64,000 nt of DNA from Flagellimonas hymeniacidonis (GTDB lineage Bacteria > Bacteroidota > Bacteroidia > Flavobacteriales > Flavobacteriaceae): the NCBI RefSeq assembly GCF_008040165.1, contig NZ_VRUR01000001.1, positions 1,569,349 to 1,633,348 of the forward strand, written 5' to 3'. Shown here one piece after another: positions 1-8,767 of the stretch (within the stretch, counting starts at the first letter, position 1; each line of letters starts with the position of its first letter). A program made the position numbers and the translations under genes. The notes below the pieces were generated by a model. It worked only from the letters and a program-made list of their open reading frames with translations, made no database searches and was not told the origin of the DNA.

Positions 1-130
1 AGAAAAAAGTTATTAAGAATGATAACTGGTTTCTGTTTAGGTTCATGGTGATATTATAACCGCTTTTTTCTAAAATTATTTTATTCCAATGATTATGCCT
101 AATCTATTTTTTTTAAAGTATTTAACCTTT
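1..130. other. Gene-free edge downstream of truB
   Basis: AT-rich stretch between the window edge and the end of truB. I see no open frame of useful length on either strand, no clear hairpin terminator and no RNA gene. It probably holds the 3' untranslated tail of the minus-strand truB operon, or a spacer to a gene beyond the edge. Confidence 0.4.
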
Positions 131-820
131 TTATGATAGATTTTCCTTGAAAACCATAGGAGTCACAGCATTAATTACGTTGAAATCACCTATTTTGGTT
201 CTTCTAAGGGCTGTTAAATATGCTCCAGATTGTAGTGATTTTCCAAAATCATGTGCCAAAGAACGAATGTATGTTCCTTTGCTGCAAACAACCCTAAAGT
301 GGACTTTGGGCATTGTTATCTGTGTAATTTCAAATTCAAAGATTTCTATTTTCCTAGATTTGATTTCTACTTCTATTCCTTCTCTGGCAAACTCATACAA
401 TCGCTTACCATCTTTTTTCAAAGCGGAAAACACTGGAGGTACCTGTTCAATTTCACCAAGAAACTGCTTTGTGGCAGTTTGAATAAGTTCTTCGGTAATA
501 TGATCCGTTGGAAATGTCTGGTCCACTTCGGTCTCCATATCAAAAGAAGGTGTAGTTGCCCCTAAGGTGAAGCTACCAGTATATTCCTTAACCTGCCCCT
601 GTAGTTCAGGTATTTTTTTTGTGAATTTCCCTGTACAGATAATCAATAACCCAGTAGCCAGAGGATCCAATGTGCCAGCATGGCCTATTTTAAACTTTTT
701 AAGGTCAAATTTTTTCCGAATGCCCCATTTTAAGGCATTAACAGCTTGAAATGAGCTCCATTCCAGTGGTTTGTCTATCAACAGGATTTGTCCGTTTAAA
801 AAATCTTCTTTGGTTTTCAA
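131..820 (-). CDS. truB: tRNA pseudouridine(55) synthase TruB
   Basis: Converts U55 in the T-loop of tRNAs to pseudouridine in the cytoplasm. The N-terminus has the family pattern GQILLIDKPLEWSSFQAV, and the catalytic motif GHAGTLDPLATGLL follows with the catalytic Asp at residue 52. A C-terminal SKGTYIRSLAHDFG segment is also typical. At 229 residues it is short relative to proteobacterial TruB (about 300) because it lacks the extra C-terminal domain, which is normal in Bacteroidota. The start is a TTG at 820-818; the in-frame stop at 835-833 leaves only ATT as an upstream alternative. It is the last gene of a minus-strand run ftsX - DUF3098 - uppP - truB, separated from uppP by about 40 bp. 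Confidence 0.95.
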   Translation of the reverse strand: MKTKEDFLNGQILLIDKPLEWSSFQAVNALKWGIRKKFDLKKFKIGHAGTLDPLATGLLIICTGKFTKKIPELQGQVKEYTGSFTLGATTPSFDMETEVDQTFPTDHITEELIQTATKQFLGEIEQVPPVFSALKKDGKRLYEFAREGIEVEIKSRKIEIFEFEITQITMPKVHFRVVCSKGTYIRSLAHDFGKSLQSGAYLTALRRTKIGDFNVINAVTPMVFKENLS

Positions 821-861
821 GCAGTACGGAATTTAGATTAACAAGGGTTTTTTTAAAGAAA

Positions 862-1656
862 TTACCCCCAGATACTCCAAGCAATAGCAATAAGCCCCAC
901 GATTAAGCAATAAACAGCAAAATACGTAAGCTTGCTTTGGCGTACTATTTTTAGCATCCAAGTACACGCAGCAAGTCCTGCAATAAAGGCTGCTGCGAAT
1001 CCTGCGCCCATAGCAGCAGTTTCTCCACCTTCAAAATTAATATCTCCACTTAGAATGTCTTTTGCAACTTTCCCAATAATTAATGGAACGACCATTAAAA
1101 AGGAAAAACGGGCGGACTTTGTTTTATCTATACCTAATAATACTGCAGTTGATATGGTAGCCCCACTCCTTGAGATACCAGGTAGCATAGCGACTGCTTG
1201 TGCCATTCCAATAACAAAAGCACTTCTATATGAAACACCTTTGTCCGTAGTTTTTGCCAAATCTGCCAAATACAATAAAATAGCCGTAATAATTAGCATA
1301 ATGCCTACAATGACAATTGCCCCATCAAAAAAAACTTCCATAAAATCCTCCAGAAAAAAGCCAATCAACGCAGCGGGAATCATGGAAATAATAATTTTCA
1401 AGGAAAACTGGGTCTGTTCATTCCATTTGAACTGAAAAAGCCCTTTAAAAATATCGAAGACATCCTTTCTAAATACTACAATAGTACTTAAGGCGGTAGC
1501 AAAATGAAGGACCACAGTAAAGAGTAAACTTTCTTCTGGTAATGCATTGCTTCCCAAAATGGCCTTGCCTAATTCTAAATGTCCGCTAGATGATACAGGC
1601 AAAAACTCGGTTAGTCCTTGAATGATTCCAAGGATGATAGCATCTATAATCTCCAA
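862..1656 (-). CDS. uppP: Undecaprenyl-diphosphatase UppP (BacA)
   Basis: Integral membrane phosphatase that recycles undecaprenyl pyrophosphate to the monophosphate carrier for peptidoglycan and O-antigen synthesis; the family can confer bacitracin resistance. Both signatures are visible: GLTEFLPVSSSGH near residue 14 (the glutamate-rich motif) and PGISRSGAT around residue 160. The 264-residue length and repeated hydrophobic segments fit the family. The start is TTG at 1656-1654, one base after the stop codon of the upstream DUF3098 gene, so the two are almost certainly co-transcribed and translationally coupled. Confidence 0.95.
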   Translation of the reverse strand: MEIIDAIILGIIQGLTEFLPVSSSGHLELGKAILGSNALPEESLLFTVVLHFATALSTIVVFRKDVFDIFKGLFQFKWNEQTQFSLKIIISMIPAALIGFFLEDFMEVFFDGAIVIVGIMLIITAILLYLADLAKTTDKGVSYRSAFVIGMAQAVAMLPGISRSGATISTAVLLGIDKTKSARFSFLMVVPLIIGKVAKDILSGDINFEGGETAAMGAGFAAAFIAGLAACTWMLKIVRQSKLTYFAVYCLIVGLIAIAWSIWG

Positions 1657-1657
1657 A

Positions 1658-1921
1658 CTATTGTTTGTTTTTGTTAGGATTCAACAAAATGGCATACACC
1701 TGTATTCCAAGCCCAATAAGCACCAGGGTTGGTGCAAGGCGGATTCTTCTGAAACTGTAGATATCTGGGTTAAATACGTTGGGGTCATCACTTCCACCTC
1801 CGCTCATCAAAATAAATCCGAGAACAATAAATGCCAACCCAATAAAAAGAAATAGATAGTTTTTTCTTTGAAAGATGAATTCTGAAGTCGGTCTTTGAGG
1901 GTTCTTATTTTTCTTACTCAT
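1658..1921 (-). CDS. DUF3098 small membrane protein
   Basis: Protein of 87 residues with a basic N-terminus (SKKNKNPQRPTSEFIFQRKNY). Two transmembrane segments follow (about residues 27-44 and 63-80), separated by a short loop with GGGSDDPNVFNPDIYSFRRI. This is the Bacteroidota family DUF3098. Its function is unknown to me. It sits between ftsX and uppP with almost no spacing, a conserved neighbourhood in this phylum that suggests a role in the envelope or divisome. Confidence 0.85.
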   Translation of the reverse strand: MSKKNKNPQRPTSEFIFQRKNYLFLFIGLAFIVLGFILMSGGGSDDPNVFNPDIYSFRRIRLAPTLVLIGLGIQVYAILLNPNKNKQ

Positions 1922-1930
1922 GGTGTAAAG

Positions 1931-2809
1931 TTAATAATAAAGATCGTCAGTCCTTAAATTCAAGAAACGCTGGGTGGCAATATGGGTGCTGGCCCAAGAA
2001 ATAACCACTCCAAGTCCAAAAACACCTAAGAATAATAGGATAAGGACCATCAAATCTTGAAATATGTTTAATTCAGGGAAATTGGTGTTTACGTAATAAA
2101 GCACAACAGCGAGGGCAATTAGTGCCAAAAAAGCCCCTAGCATTCCCAATTTAATATTTGTCCAAATAAAAGGCCTGCGGATAAACTTCTTGGTGGCTCC
2201 AACCATTTGCATTGTTTTGATAATAAACCGTTTTGAATAGATGGAAAGCCTTATGGAGCTGTTGATCAACAAAACCGCTATCAGCGTGAAGATGGCACTG
2301 GCCACAAGTATCCATAAACTGATTTTGCGAACATTATCATTAAGCAAAGAAATCAAAGGCTTGTCATAACTTACTTCATCCACATAAGTTTTGGCAGCAA
2401 TACTGGATGCTATTTCTTCAATTTGATCTGTAGATACAAAGTCCGCCTTTAAATTTACATCAATGGCGTTTTGAAGTGGATTGTATCCCAAAAATTCCAC
2501 AAAATTCTCACCAATATCCTCACTGTACTGCTCCGCGGCATCCTCTTTGGACAAATAATCTGCGGATTTGGTATAGTCTGCCATGGCCAAACTTTTTTGT
2601 AATTGTTCTATCTCAACTGGTTTGGCATTGTCCTTAAGAAAAACAGAAATGGTGATCTGCTCCTTAAAATGATCTGCTAGTTTTTTAGTGTTCAAGACGA
2701 GAAGGCCAAGTGCGCCAAGTAAAAACAGGACTAAGGCGATACTCAAGACCACTGAAAAATAAGAGGAAATCAGTCTTCTTCTTTGATATCGTTCAATATA
2801 TTGACTCAT
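1931..2809 (-). CDS. ftsX: FtsX-like cell-division permease
   Basis: Inner-membrane protein of the FtsEX type, which couples ATP hydrolysis by FtsE to activation of peptidoglycan hydrolases during division. The sequence shows an N-terminal transmembrane helix (residues about 15-38) and an extracytoplasmic loop of about 130 residues (ITISVFLKDNAKPVEIEQ...). Three C-terminal helices follow, with the FtsX pattern KRFIIKTMQMVGATKKFIRRPF before helix 3. Length 292 matches FtsX. No ftsE lies next to it in this window, which is common in Bacteroidota. First gene of the minus-strand operon leading to truB. Confidence 0.9.
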   Translation of the reverse strand: MSQYIERYQRRRLISSYFSVVLSIALVLFLLGALGLLVLNTKKLADHFKEQITISVFLKDNAKPVEIEQLQKSLAMADYTKSADYLSKEDAAEQYSEDIGENFVEFLGYNPLQNAIDVNLKADFVSTDQIEEIASSIAAKTYVDEVSYDKPLISLLNDNVRKISLWILVASAIFTLIAVLLINSSIRLSIYSKRFIIKTMQMVGATKKFIRRPFIWTNIKLGMLGAFLALIALAVVLYYVNTNFPELNIFQDLMVLILLFLGVFGLGVVISWASTHIATQRFLNLRTDDLYY

Positions 2810-2885
2810 AAAGGAAAATCAGTACGTAAAAATAGAAAAGTAAACTCTAATATTATATTAAACTTATTTTTATGGTTTTTACCAT

Positions 2886-3749
2886 ATGAAAAGATTTTTA
2901 CTGGATTTAAAAATATCCCGACCTGGACTTTGGTTTCCAACCATATGGATTTACCTAGTGCCATTCAGTAATCAAATAGATTTTTGGAAAACTCTTCCAT
3001 TTTGGTTGGGCTTATTATTTGTCACATTTCCTTTGAATTATCTGGTATATGGATTGAACGATTATAACGATGTACAGGCAGATATTATAAATAGAAGAAA
3101 AGGAAACTATTTATTTGGGGCCAAAGCTTCGCAAGAAGAGTTAAATGGTCTCATAGGTCGAATAGCTGTGGTGATAATGCCGTTTATGGTTATTTTTTCT
3201 TTTTTGTCAGGGATAAAAATGCTACTTCTTTTAGTGGCGATGATAGGTGTTAACATCATTTATAATTTTAGACCTTTTCGAATTAAGGAGAGGCCGCCTT
3301 TTGAAATTTTAATTCAAGCCGGATATGTATTGACTGTTTTTTTCGCAATCGAATTAAATAATTTGGAAAGCATACCATGGCAAACCATCATCTACCTCTC
3401 ATTATTTGCTTTCCAAGCCCATATTGCAGGAGAAATCATGGATATAGAACCCGATTTGAAAGCTGGAAAACGTACTACGGCAACTTTGCTAAAACATAAA
3501 AAATCAAAACTGCTAATGTTGGGGCTTTTGCTTTTGGAATCTTTTTTACTTTGGTTCTGGTTCCAAGACTTGGTGTTGGCCATATTTCTTTTGGTGTTTT
3601 CCATTTGGCTGTTACTCGATGTTTTTTTCTTTTTTAAAGACCGGCCATATACATTACCGCAAATGAAGTTATTTGGTTATGCTATTAACATTTCAGCTGC
3701 GTTGTCTATGATTTGGGTTTTGTACAGTGGTAAATTGCTTGTGGTTTAA
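2886..3749 (+). CDS. UbiA-superfamily prenyltransferase
   Basis: Polytopic membrane prenyltransferase of 287 residues. The two Asp-rich motifs that bind Mg-diphosphate are clear: NDYNDVQADIINRRKGN near residue 59 and DIEPDLKAGKRTTAT near residue 187. About eight hydrophobic segments surround them. Candidate acceptors in this superfamily include quinone precursors, heme, chlorophyll and carotenoids (lycopene elongase type); the sequence alone does not decide which. It is transcribed alone, divergent from ftsX, and converges with the T9SS protein 9 bp downstream. Confidence 0.8.
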   Translation: MKRFLLDLKISRPGLWFPTIWIYLVPFSNQIDFWKTLPFWLGLLFVTFPLNYLVYGLNDYNDVQADIINRRKGNYLFGAKASQEELNGLIGRIAVVIMPFMVIFSFLSGIKMLLLLVAMIGVNIIYNFRPFRIKERPPFEILIQAGYVLTVFFAIELNNLESIPWQTIIYLSLFAFQAHIAGEIMDIEPDLKAGKRTTATLLKHKKSKLLMLGLLLLESFLLWFWFQDLVLAIFLLVFSIWLLLDVFFFFKDRPYTLPQMKLFGYAINISAALSMIWVLYSGKLLVV

Positions 3750-3758
3750 TATTGAAGC

Positions 3759-5633
3759 TTAACGTTTCAATGCGAAATGACCTTTGAACAAATTGTCACC
3801 AATCTTGATGGAGTACCAATAATCTGAAGCAGGCAAGGGTCTGCCATTAAATGTGCCATTCCATGAATAGTCTTGACGGTTAGACTGAGCAATCAGTTTT
3901 GAGGTGCGGTCAAAAATGCTAATCTCAAAATCGCCCGAGACTTCAATTCCTTCAAGTATAAAATAATCATTTATACCATCACCATTTGGAGTAAAAAACC
4001 TAGGAATCACTAAATGGACAAACGGAAAGCGTACCGTACCACAAAAGTTCTTTACCCTTACAAAGGCAGTATATGTTCCTCCCAAGAGATTTTGAAATTG
4101 CGGACTGTCCTGATAGAAAAAACCATCTAGGGAATACTCAAAATCACCCGTGTTTTGAGCGACAATAGTTAAATCTCTGTGGTCAGAAACTACACTATCA
4201 ACTACTGGTATATCAATCTGGGATACTTCAATAGCCTTAGAGGCACTACATCCATTAGTATCGGTTACTGTTACGATATAGGTTCCTGGGAGGCTTATGG
4301 TTATTTCCCGAGTGTTTTCTGAAGTATTCCAGGCATAGGAAGCATTAGATAGATCGGCAGATAAAACCAAAGATTCTCCCTCGCATAGAATCAGTGTTTC
4401 GTCTTCCAAAACAGGCAAATCATTATAAATAATAGAGACTGCAGTTCTTGAATCAGAAATACAACCTGCTAATTCAGTTACCACCTCGGCATAATAAGTT
4501 CCACTAACAGAAGTTTCATAAAAGGGACTGCCTGCTTGCAAAAGATTTCCTCCAACAGGGGCATCGTACCAATTTGCAGAGGTTCCATTTGGAATTGAAA
4601 CAGATACTCCACCGACCACATCGGCGCAAAGCGAAACATTTCCCAAGGATACTGGGGGCATCGGCTTTTCTTCAATAACCACTGCAAAAATGTCTGAAAT
4701 AGCGCTACAATTCACATTGGAAAGATTAATGGGATCTTCTGCAACTTTTACTCTATATGATGTTGTGTTCGAAATCAATGGGGAAACAAAGGTTTGATTG
4801 GTCTCGCCTGTAATATCGGTCCAAGTAATACCATCTATACTTTCTTGCCATTGATAGGCATGAGTGCTGTAAATGGAAAAATCCGGAGTAGCGTTAAGAT
4901 CAACCGAGATAGGAGCATTTTCTTCACAGATGGCAATATTTGTATTGTTTGCAGCATCAGCTAAGCTAATCCTATCGCCACAGGTCTTAAAAACGATATC
5001 ATCAATGGCTAGGTCATTGCCACAACCTCCCACACCATTATTTAGCATTTTTAAAATAACAGAGGTTTGACCGGATAATGTTTGAAAAACCAAGCCATAC
5101 TGTTCCCATGTTGCTGAAGACTTACTAAAAATGCTTCCGGTATCTCCAGTGGCCAATAAATTAGTGTCAGTGTTATCCCAAATCTGAAATCTAACATTTA
5201 TAGGAATACCATTTCCACCACAACTGCTGCTAGGGAGCAGATTTATCATCCATGATGAAAACTCGTACGAAGTGTTTTCGCAAAGTCCGCCAATGGTACG
5301 CCTAAAAAATTCTCCTGGCGTAAAACTTGCATTTACAATCAGGGCCTTACCATTTATATCGTTAGGAGTATGATCATTGGTATTGAACCAATCAAAAAAG
5401 TTAGTGCTGCTAGATATCGTATAGTTACCATCAATCGGTTCCAAAGGACCTCCATTAACATAATTATATGTTGTGGTTCCCGCAGGCAAGGGAGGGCCGT
5501 CTTGTACACCTGTCCCAAAAGTTTCTGTAAAAATGGGCTCCCCAGAATTTCCATTGCAAAAACCTAATTGAGCATTTGACTTTTGAAGAAAAAGTATAAT
5601 GAAAGCTAAAGAAAAAAGTAAATGAGTTCGCAA
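3759..5633 (-). CDS. T9SS type B sorting-domain surface protein
   Basis: Secreted protein of about 624 residues. It has a signal peptide (LLFSLAFIILFLQKSNAQ) and a jelly-roll-like region (residues about 30-215, GDRISLADA after it). Ig/PKD-like repeats follow (YQWQESIDGITWTDITGETNQTF; ASYAWNTSENTREITISLPGTYIVTVTDTNGC), which are typical adhesin modules. The C-terminus is the CHU_C / gliding-motility-associated domain: FFTPNGDGINDYF near residue 545, then FDRTSKLI and WNGTFNGRPLPASDYWYSI. That domain directs export by the type IX secretion system and surface attachment. The start appears to be TTG at 5633; no ATG is available in frame upstream. Ligand unknown. Confidence 0.85.
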   Translation of the reverse strand: MRTHLLFSLAFIILFLQKSNAQLGFCNGNSGEPIFTETFGTGVQDGPPLPAGTTTYNYVNGGPLEPIDGNYTISSSTNFFDWFNTNDHTPNDINGKALIVNASFTPGEFFRRTIGGLCENTSYEFSSWMINLLPSSSCGGNGIPINVRFQIWDNTDTNLLATGDTGSIFSKSSATWEQYGLVFQTLSGQTSVILKMLNNGVGGCGNDLAIDDIVFKTCGDRISLADAANNTNIAICEENAPISVDLNATPDFSIYSTHAYQWQESIDGITWTDITGETNQTFVSPLISNTTSYRVKVAEDPINLSNVNCSAISDIFAVVIEEKPMPPVSLGNVSLCADVVGGVSVSIPNGTSANWYDAPVGGNLLQAGSPFYETSVSGTYYAEVVTELAGCISDSRTAVSIIYNDLPVLEDETLILCEGESLVLSADLSNASYAWNTSENTREITISLPGTYIVTVTDTNGCSASKAIEVSQIDIPVVDSVVSDHRDLTIVAQNTGDFEYSLDGFFYQDSPQFQNLLGGTYTAFVRVKNFCGTVRFPFVHLVIPRFFTPNGDGINDYFILEGIEVSGDFEISIFDRTSKLIAQSNRQDYSWNGTFNGRPLPASDYWYSIKIGDNLFKGHFALKR

Positions 5634-5698
5634 TGGATGTAAGTAACATTGGTTTTGAATAGGCTTGCCTAATCTTTTCCGCTTTAAGGGATTAAACC

Positions 5699-5706
5699 TA
5701 TTTTTG
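5699..5706 (+). promoter_or_regulatory. Bacteroidota -7 promoter element before leuS
   Basis: TATTTTTG matches the Bacteroidota TAnnTTTG element and lies 25 bp upstream of the leuS ATG. The expected -33 TTG is only approximated by TTT about 21 bp further upstream. Confidence 0.4.
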
Positions 5707-5731
5707 CCAAATTAAAGAAGTAAGATATAAA

Positions 5732-8716
5732 ATGAACTACAATTTCCGTGAAATTGAGGCCAAATGGCAAAAGTATTGGGCAAACAACGAAACATTTAAG
5801 GCGTCCAATAATTCTGATAGACCTAAATTCTATGCACTTTCCATGTTTCCTTACCCTTCAGGAGCTGGATTGCATGTAGGACATCCACTTGGTTACATAG
5901 CTACGGATATCTATGCACGATACAAAAGACATAAGGGGTTTAATGTATTGCATCCCATGGGATACGATTCCTTTGGATTGCCAGCAGAACAATATGCTAT
6001 CCAAACAGGGCAGCACCCAGCAATTACCACGGAGACCAATATAAAAAGGTATCGAGAGCAGTTGGACCAACTTGGTTTTTCGTTTGATTGGAGTCGCGAA
6101 GTGCGAACCTCTGACCCCAAATATTACAAATGGACGCAATGGGTTTTTATTCAATTGTTCAATTCCTGGTACAATAAAAAATCGGATAAAGCTGAAGCTA
6201 TAGCAGATTTGGTTTCCATTTTTGAAAGAGAAGGAAACGCAGCTGTAGAAGCTACTTCTGATGACGACACGCCAACTTTCAGTGCAGAAGATTGGACTAG
6301 TTTTTCAGAAAAAACCAAACAAGAGCTACTCTTAAAATATAGATTGACGTATTTGGCGGATACCGAAGTAAACTGGTGCCCCGCTTTAGGTACTGTTTTG
6401 GCCAACGATGAAATTGTCAACGGAGTTTCAGAGCGTGGAGGACATCTCGTTATCCGAAAGAAAATGACGCAATGGAGTATGCGTATTACCGCTTACGCCC
6501 AACGCTTGTTAGATGGTTTGGACACTATAGATTGGCCTCTACCATTAAAAGATTCGCAAACCAATTGGATTGGACGCTCCGAAGGAGCATCGGCAATTTT
6601 TAATGTCATTCCAAACAAAGGTGAAGAATCTCAACATCAAATAGAGGTGTTTACAACCCGCCCAGACACTATTTTTGGAGCTAGTTTTATGACCTTGGCG
6701 CCAGAGCATGACTTGGTGGCACAAATCACTACGCCAGAACAAAAAGAAGCTGTGGAGACCTATGTGGAGGCTACGGCAAAGCGCTCGGAGCGTGACCGCA
6801 TGGCAGATGTAAAAACGATATCTGGAGCCTTCACAGGAGCTTATGCAGAACATCCATTTACCAAAGAACCTGTTCCTATTTGGATTGGGGATTATGTTTT
6901 AGCAGGATATGGCACAGGAGCCGTAATGTCCGTTCCCTGTGGTGATCAACGCGATTACGATTTTGCAAAACACTTTAATATTCCTATTCCCAACATTTTT
7001 GAAGGGATAGATATTTCTGAAGAAGCCTTTGCCGATAAAGAAAAAACAATCATTGCCAATTCTGACTTTTTAGATGGATTGCCTTATAAAAAAGCGGTTA
7101 AGCGCGCTATTTTTGAGTTGGAACAACTAGGTCAAGGAGAGGGAAAAATAAATTACCGTTTACGCGATGCTGTTTTTAGTCGCCAAAGGTATTGGGGAGA
7201 ACCCTTTCCGGTGTATTATGTGGATGGAATGCCGCAAATGATTGCTGATGAACATTTGCCTTTGGAATTACCGGAGGTGGAAAAATACCTTCCTACAGAA
7301 ACGGGCGAACCGCCTTTGGGAAATGCTACCGTTTGGGCTTGGGATATAAAACAGTCTTCAGTTGTCAGTAATCAGTTAATAGATAACAAAACGGTGTTTC
7401 CTTTGGAATTAAACACTATGCCCGGCTGGGCCGGGAGTTCCCAATATTTTAATAGGTATATGGATCCACATAATGATGAAGCTATCTATTCCAAAGAGGC
7501 CATTGACTATTGGGAAGATGTGGATTTATACATAGGAGGAAGCGAACATGCAACGGGGCATTTGTTGTATTCCCGTTTTTGGCAGAAGTTTTTGTTTGAT
7601 GTGGGTATTGCTCCAAAAGATGAGTTTGCCAAAAAACTGATCAATCAGGGGATGATTACAGGGACAAGTGCTTTTGTAATTAGGCTCGTTGTTAATATTA
7701 CCAAAAAATGGGAAGAAGGGAAGCCACTTGATAATAGAACTATTGCACAAATTAAGCCTATTGATAGAAATACTTTTATAAGCAATGACTTAATAACTGT
7801 TCCAATAAAAATTAGGGCAGTAAGAGAAAATATCTCTCATTTATTTTCTGATGAAGATAGAGTTTATCTGGATAAAGAAAAGTATAACATAAATTTTAAT
7901 GATATTGAGCTTATCCATACAGACGTCTCTTTTGTAAATGCTTCTGATGAATTGGATATAGAGGGATTCAAAAAATGGCAACCGGAATATAAAGATGCAA
8001 AATTCATTAAATCCGATGGAAAATATATCGTAAGGCGAGAAATCGAAAAAATGTCCAAGTCCAAATACAATGTGGTTAACCCCGATGCCATTTGTGAGGA
8101 ATATGGAGCAGATTCCCTTCGCTTGTATGAAATGTTTTTGGGGCCTTTGGAGCAATCCAAACCTTGGAACACTGCTGGGATTACGGGCGTACATTCCTTC
8201 CTTAAAAAATTATGGAAGTTATATACTACTATTGATGAAGGTTCAGAGCCATCAGCAGAAAATCTAAAAACGCTGCACAAAACCATCAAAAAAGTAGAAG
8301 AGGATATCGAGAACTTCTCGTTCAACACTTCAGTATCCACCTTTATGATTTGTGTAAATGAATTGACCGCTCAAAAATGTACTAGCAAAGCAATTTTAGA
8401 GCCCTTGGCTATATTGGTTTCACCCTATGCACCTCATATTGCCGAGGAGCTGTGGGAAAAGCTAGGGTATTCAACATCCATTGCTGAAGCGTCTTTTCCA
8501 AAATTTGAAGAAAAATATTTGATAGAGAGTAGTAAAGAATACCCAATATCCTTTAATGGTAAAATGCGCTTTACTATGGAATTGCCCTTAGATATGGGCA
8601 AGGACGATATTGAAGCCGCCGTTATGGCCAATGAAAGAACCCAGGCGCAGTTACAAGGGCGCACCCCTAAAAAGGTAATCGTAGTGCCTGGGAAGATTGT
8701 GAATATAGTTGGGTAA
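5732..8716 (+). CDS. leuS: Leucyl-tRNA synthetase, enlarged
   Basis: Class I aminoacyl-tRNA synthetase that charges tRNA-Leu and edits mischarged tRNA. The HIGH-type motif HVGH is at residues 48-51 and KMSKS at 773-777. The CP1 editing domain contains EVFTTRPDTIFGA, the threonine-rich editing signature. At 994 residues it is much longer than the E. coli enzyme (about 860). A Bacteroidota-type insert follows NSWYNKKSDKAEAI. A second low-GC expansion lies roughly at residues 648-730, between GMITGTSAF and IHTDVSFVNASDELDIE. A heptamer repeat at 7358-7378 encodes SSVVSNQL. The catalytic segment reads GWAGSSQYFNRYMDP, with Gln where many LeuRS have Trp. The frame is intact, so the gene is presumably functional and essential. 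Confidence 0.96.
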   Translation: MNYNFREIEAKWQKYWANNETFKASNNSDRPKFYALSMFPYPSGAGLHVGHPLGYIATDIYARYKRHKGFNVLHPMGYDSFGLPAEQYAIQTGQHPAITTETNIKRYREQLDQLGFSFDWSREVRTSDPKYYKWTQWVFIQLFNSWYNKKSDKAEAIADLVSIFEREGNAAVEATSDDDTPTFSAEDWTSFSEKTKQELLLKYRLTYLADTEVNWCPALGTVLANDEIVNGVSERGGHLVIRKKMTQWSMRITAYAQRLLDGLDTIDWPLPLKDSQTNWIGRSEGASAIFNVIPNKGEESQHQIEVFTTRPDTIFGASFMTLAPEHDLVAQITTPEQKEAVETYVEATAKRSERDRMADVKTISGAFTGAYAEHPFTKEPVPIWIGDYVLAGYGTGAVMSVPCGDQRDYDFAKHFNIPIPNIFEGIDISEEAFADKEKTIIANSDFLDGLPYKKAVKRAIFELEQLGQGEGKINYRLRDAVFSRQRYWGEPFPVYYVDGMPQMIADEHLPLELPEVEKYLPTETGEPPLGNATVWAWDIKQSSVVSNQLIDNKTVFPLELNTMPGWAGSSQYFNRYMDPHNDEAIYSKEAIDYWEDVDLYIGGSEHATGHLLYSRFWQKFLFDVGIAPKDEFAKKLINQGMITGTSAFVIRLVVNITKKWEEGKPLDNRTIAQIKPIDRNTFISNDLITVPIKIRAVRENISHLFSDEDRVYLDKEKYNINFNDIELIHTDVSFVNASDELDIEGFKKWQPEYKDAKFIKSDGKYIVRREIEKMSKSKYNVVNPDAICEEYGADSLRLYEMFLGPLEQSKPWNTAGITGVHSFLKKLWKLYTTIDEGSEPSAENLKTLHKTIKKVEEDIENFSFNTSVSTFMICVNELTAQKCTSKAILEPLAILVSPYAPHIAEELWEKLGYSTSIAEASFPKFEEKYLIESSKEYPISFNGKMRFTMELPLDMGKDDIEAAVMANERTQAQLQGRTPKKVIVVPGKIVNIVG
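7358..7378 (+). repeat. Three tandem heptamers inside leuS
   Basis: TCAGTTG, TCAGTAA and TCAGTTA lie in perfect 7-bp register, preceded by a fourth degenerate unit (ACAGTCT, 7351-7357). Twenty-one bases add seven codons without shifting the frame. Heptamers of this TCAGTNN kind are familiar as intergenic short tandem repeats in some bacteria; here the array is coding. Confidence 0.7.
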
Positions 8717-8730
8717 AATAGTTCCAATGC

Positions 8731-8754
8731 CATGCTGAACCTGTCGCAGTATGA
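8731..8754. repeat. Degenerate intergenic palindromic repeat remnant
   Basis: CATGCTGAACCTGTCGCAGTATGA resembles the flavobacterial intergenic repeat whose intact form pairs ATGCTGAAC with GTTCAGCAT. Here the right arm has decayed (GCAGTATGA). It sits in the short gap between leuS and the SemiSWEET gene and could also weakly terminate leuS transcription. Identification is from memory of the motif and not from a search. Confidence 0.35.
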
Positions 8755-8767
8755 CATCATAAAATAA

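Noticed and set aside
147-749. Open frames on the plus strand over truB
   Set aside because: They are antisense shadows; TruB on the minus strand has all catalytic motifs over its full length.
5858-8340. Several minus-strand open frames across leuS
   Set aside because: No family resemblance, and they fully overlap the well-supported LeuRS frame.
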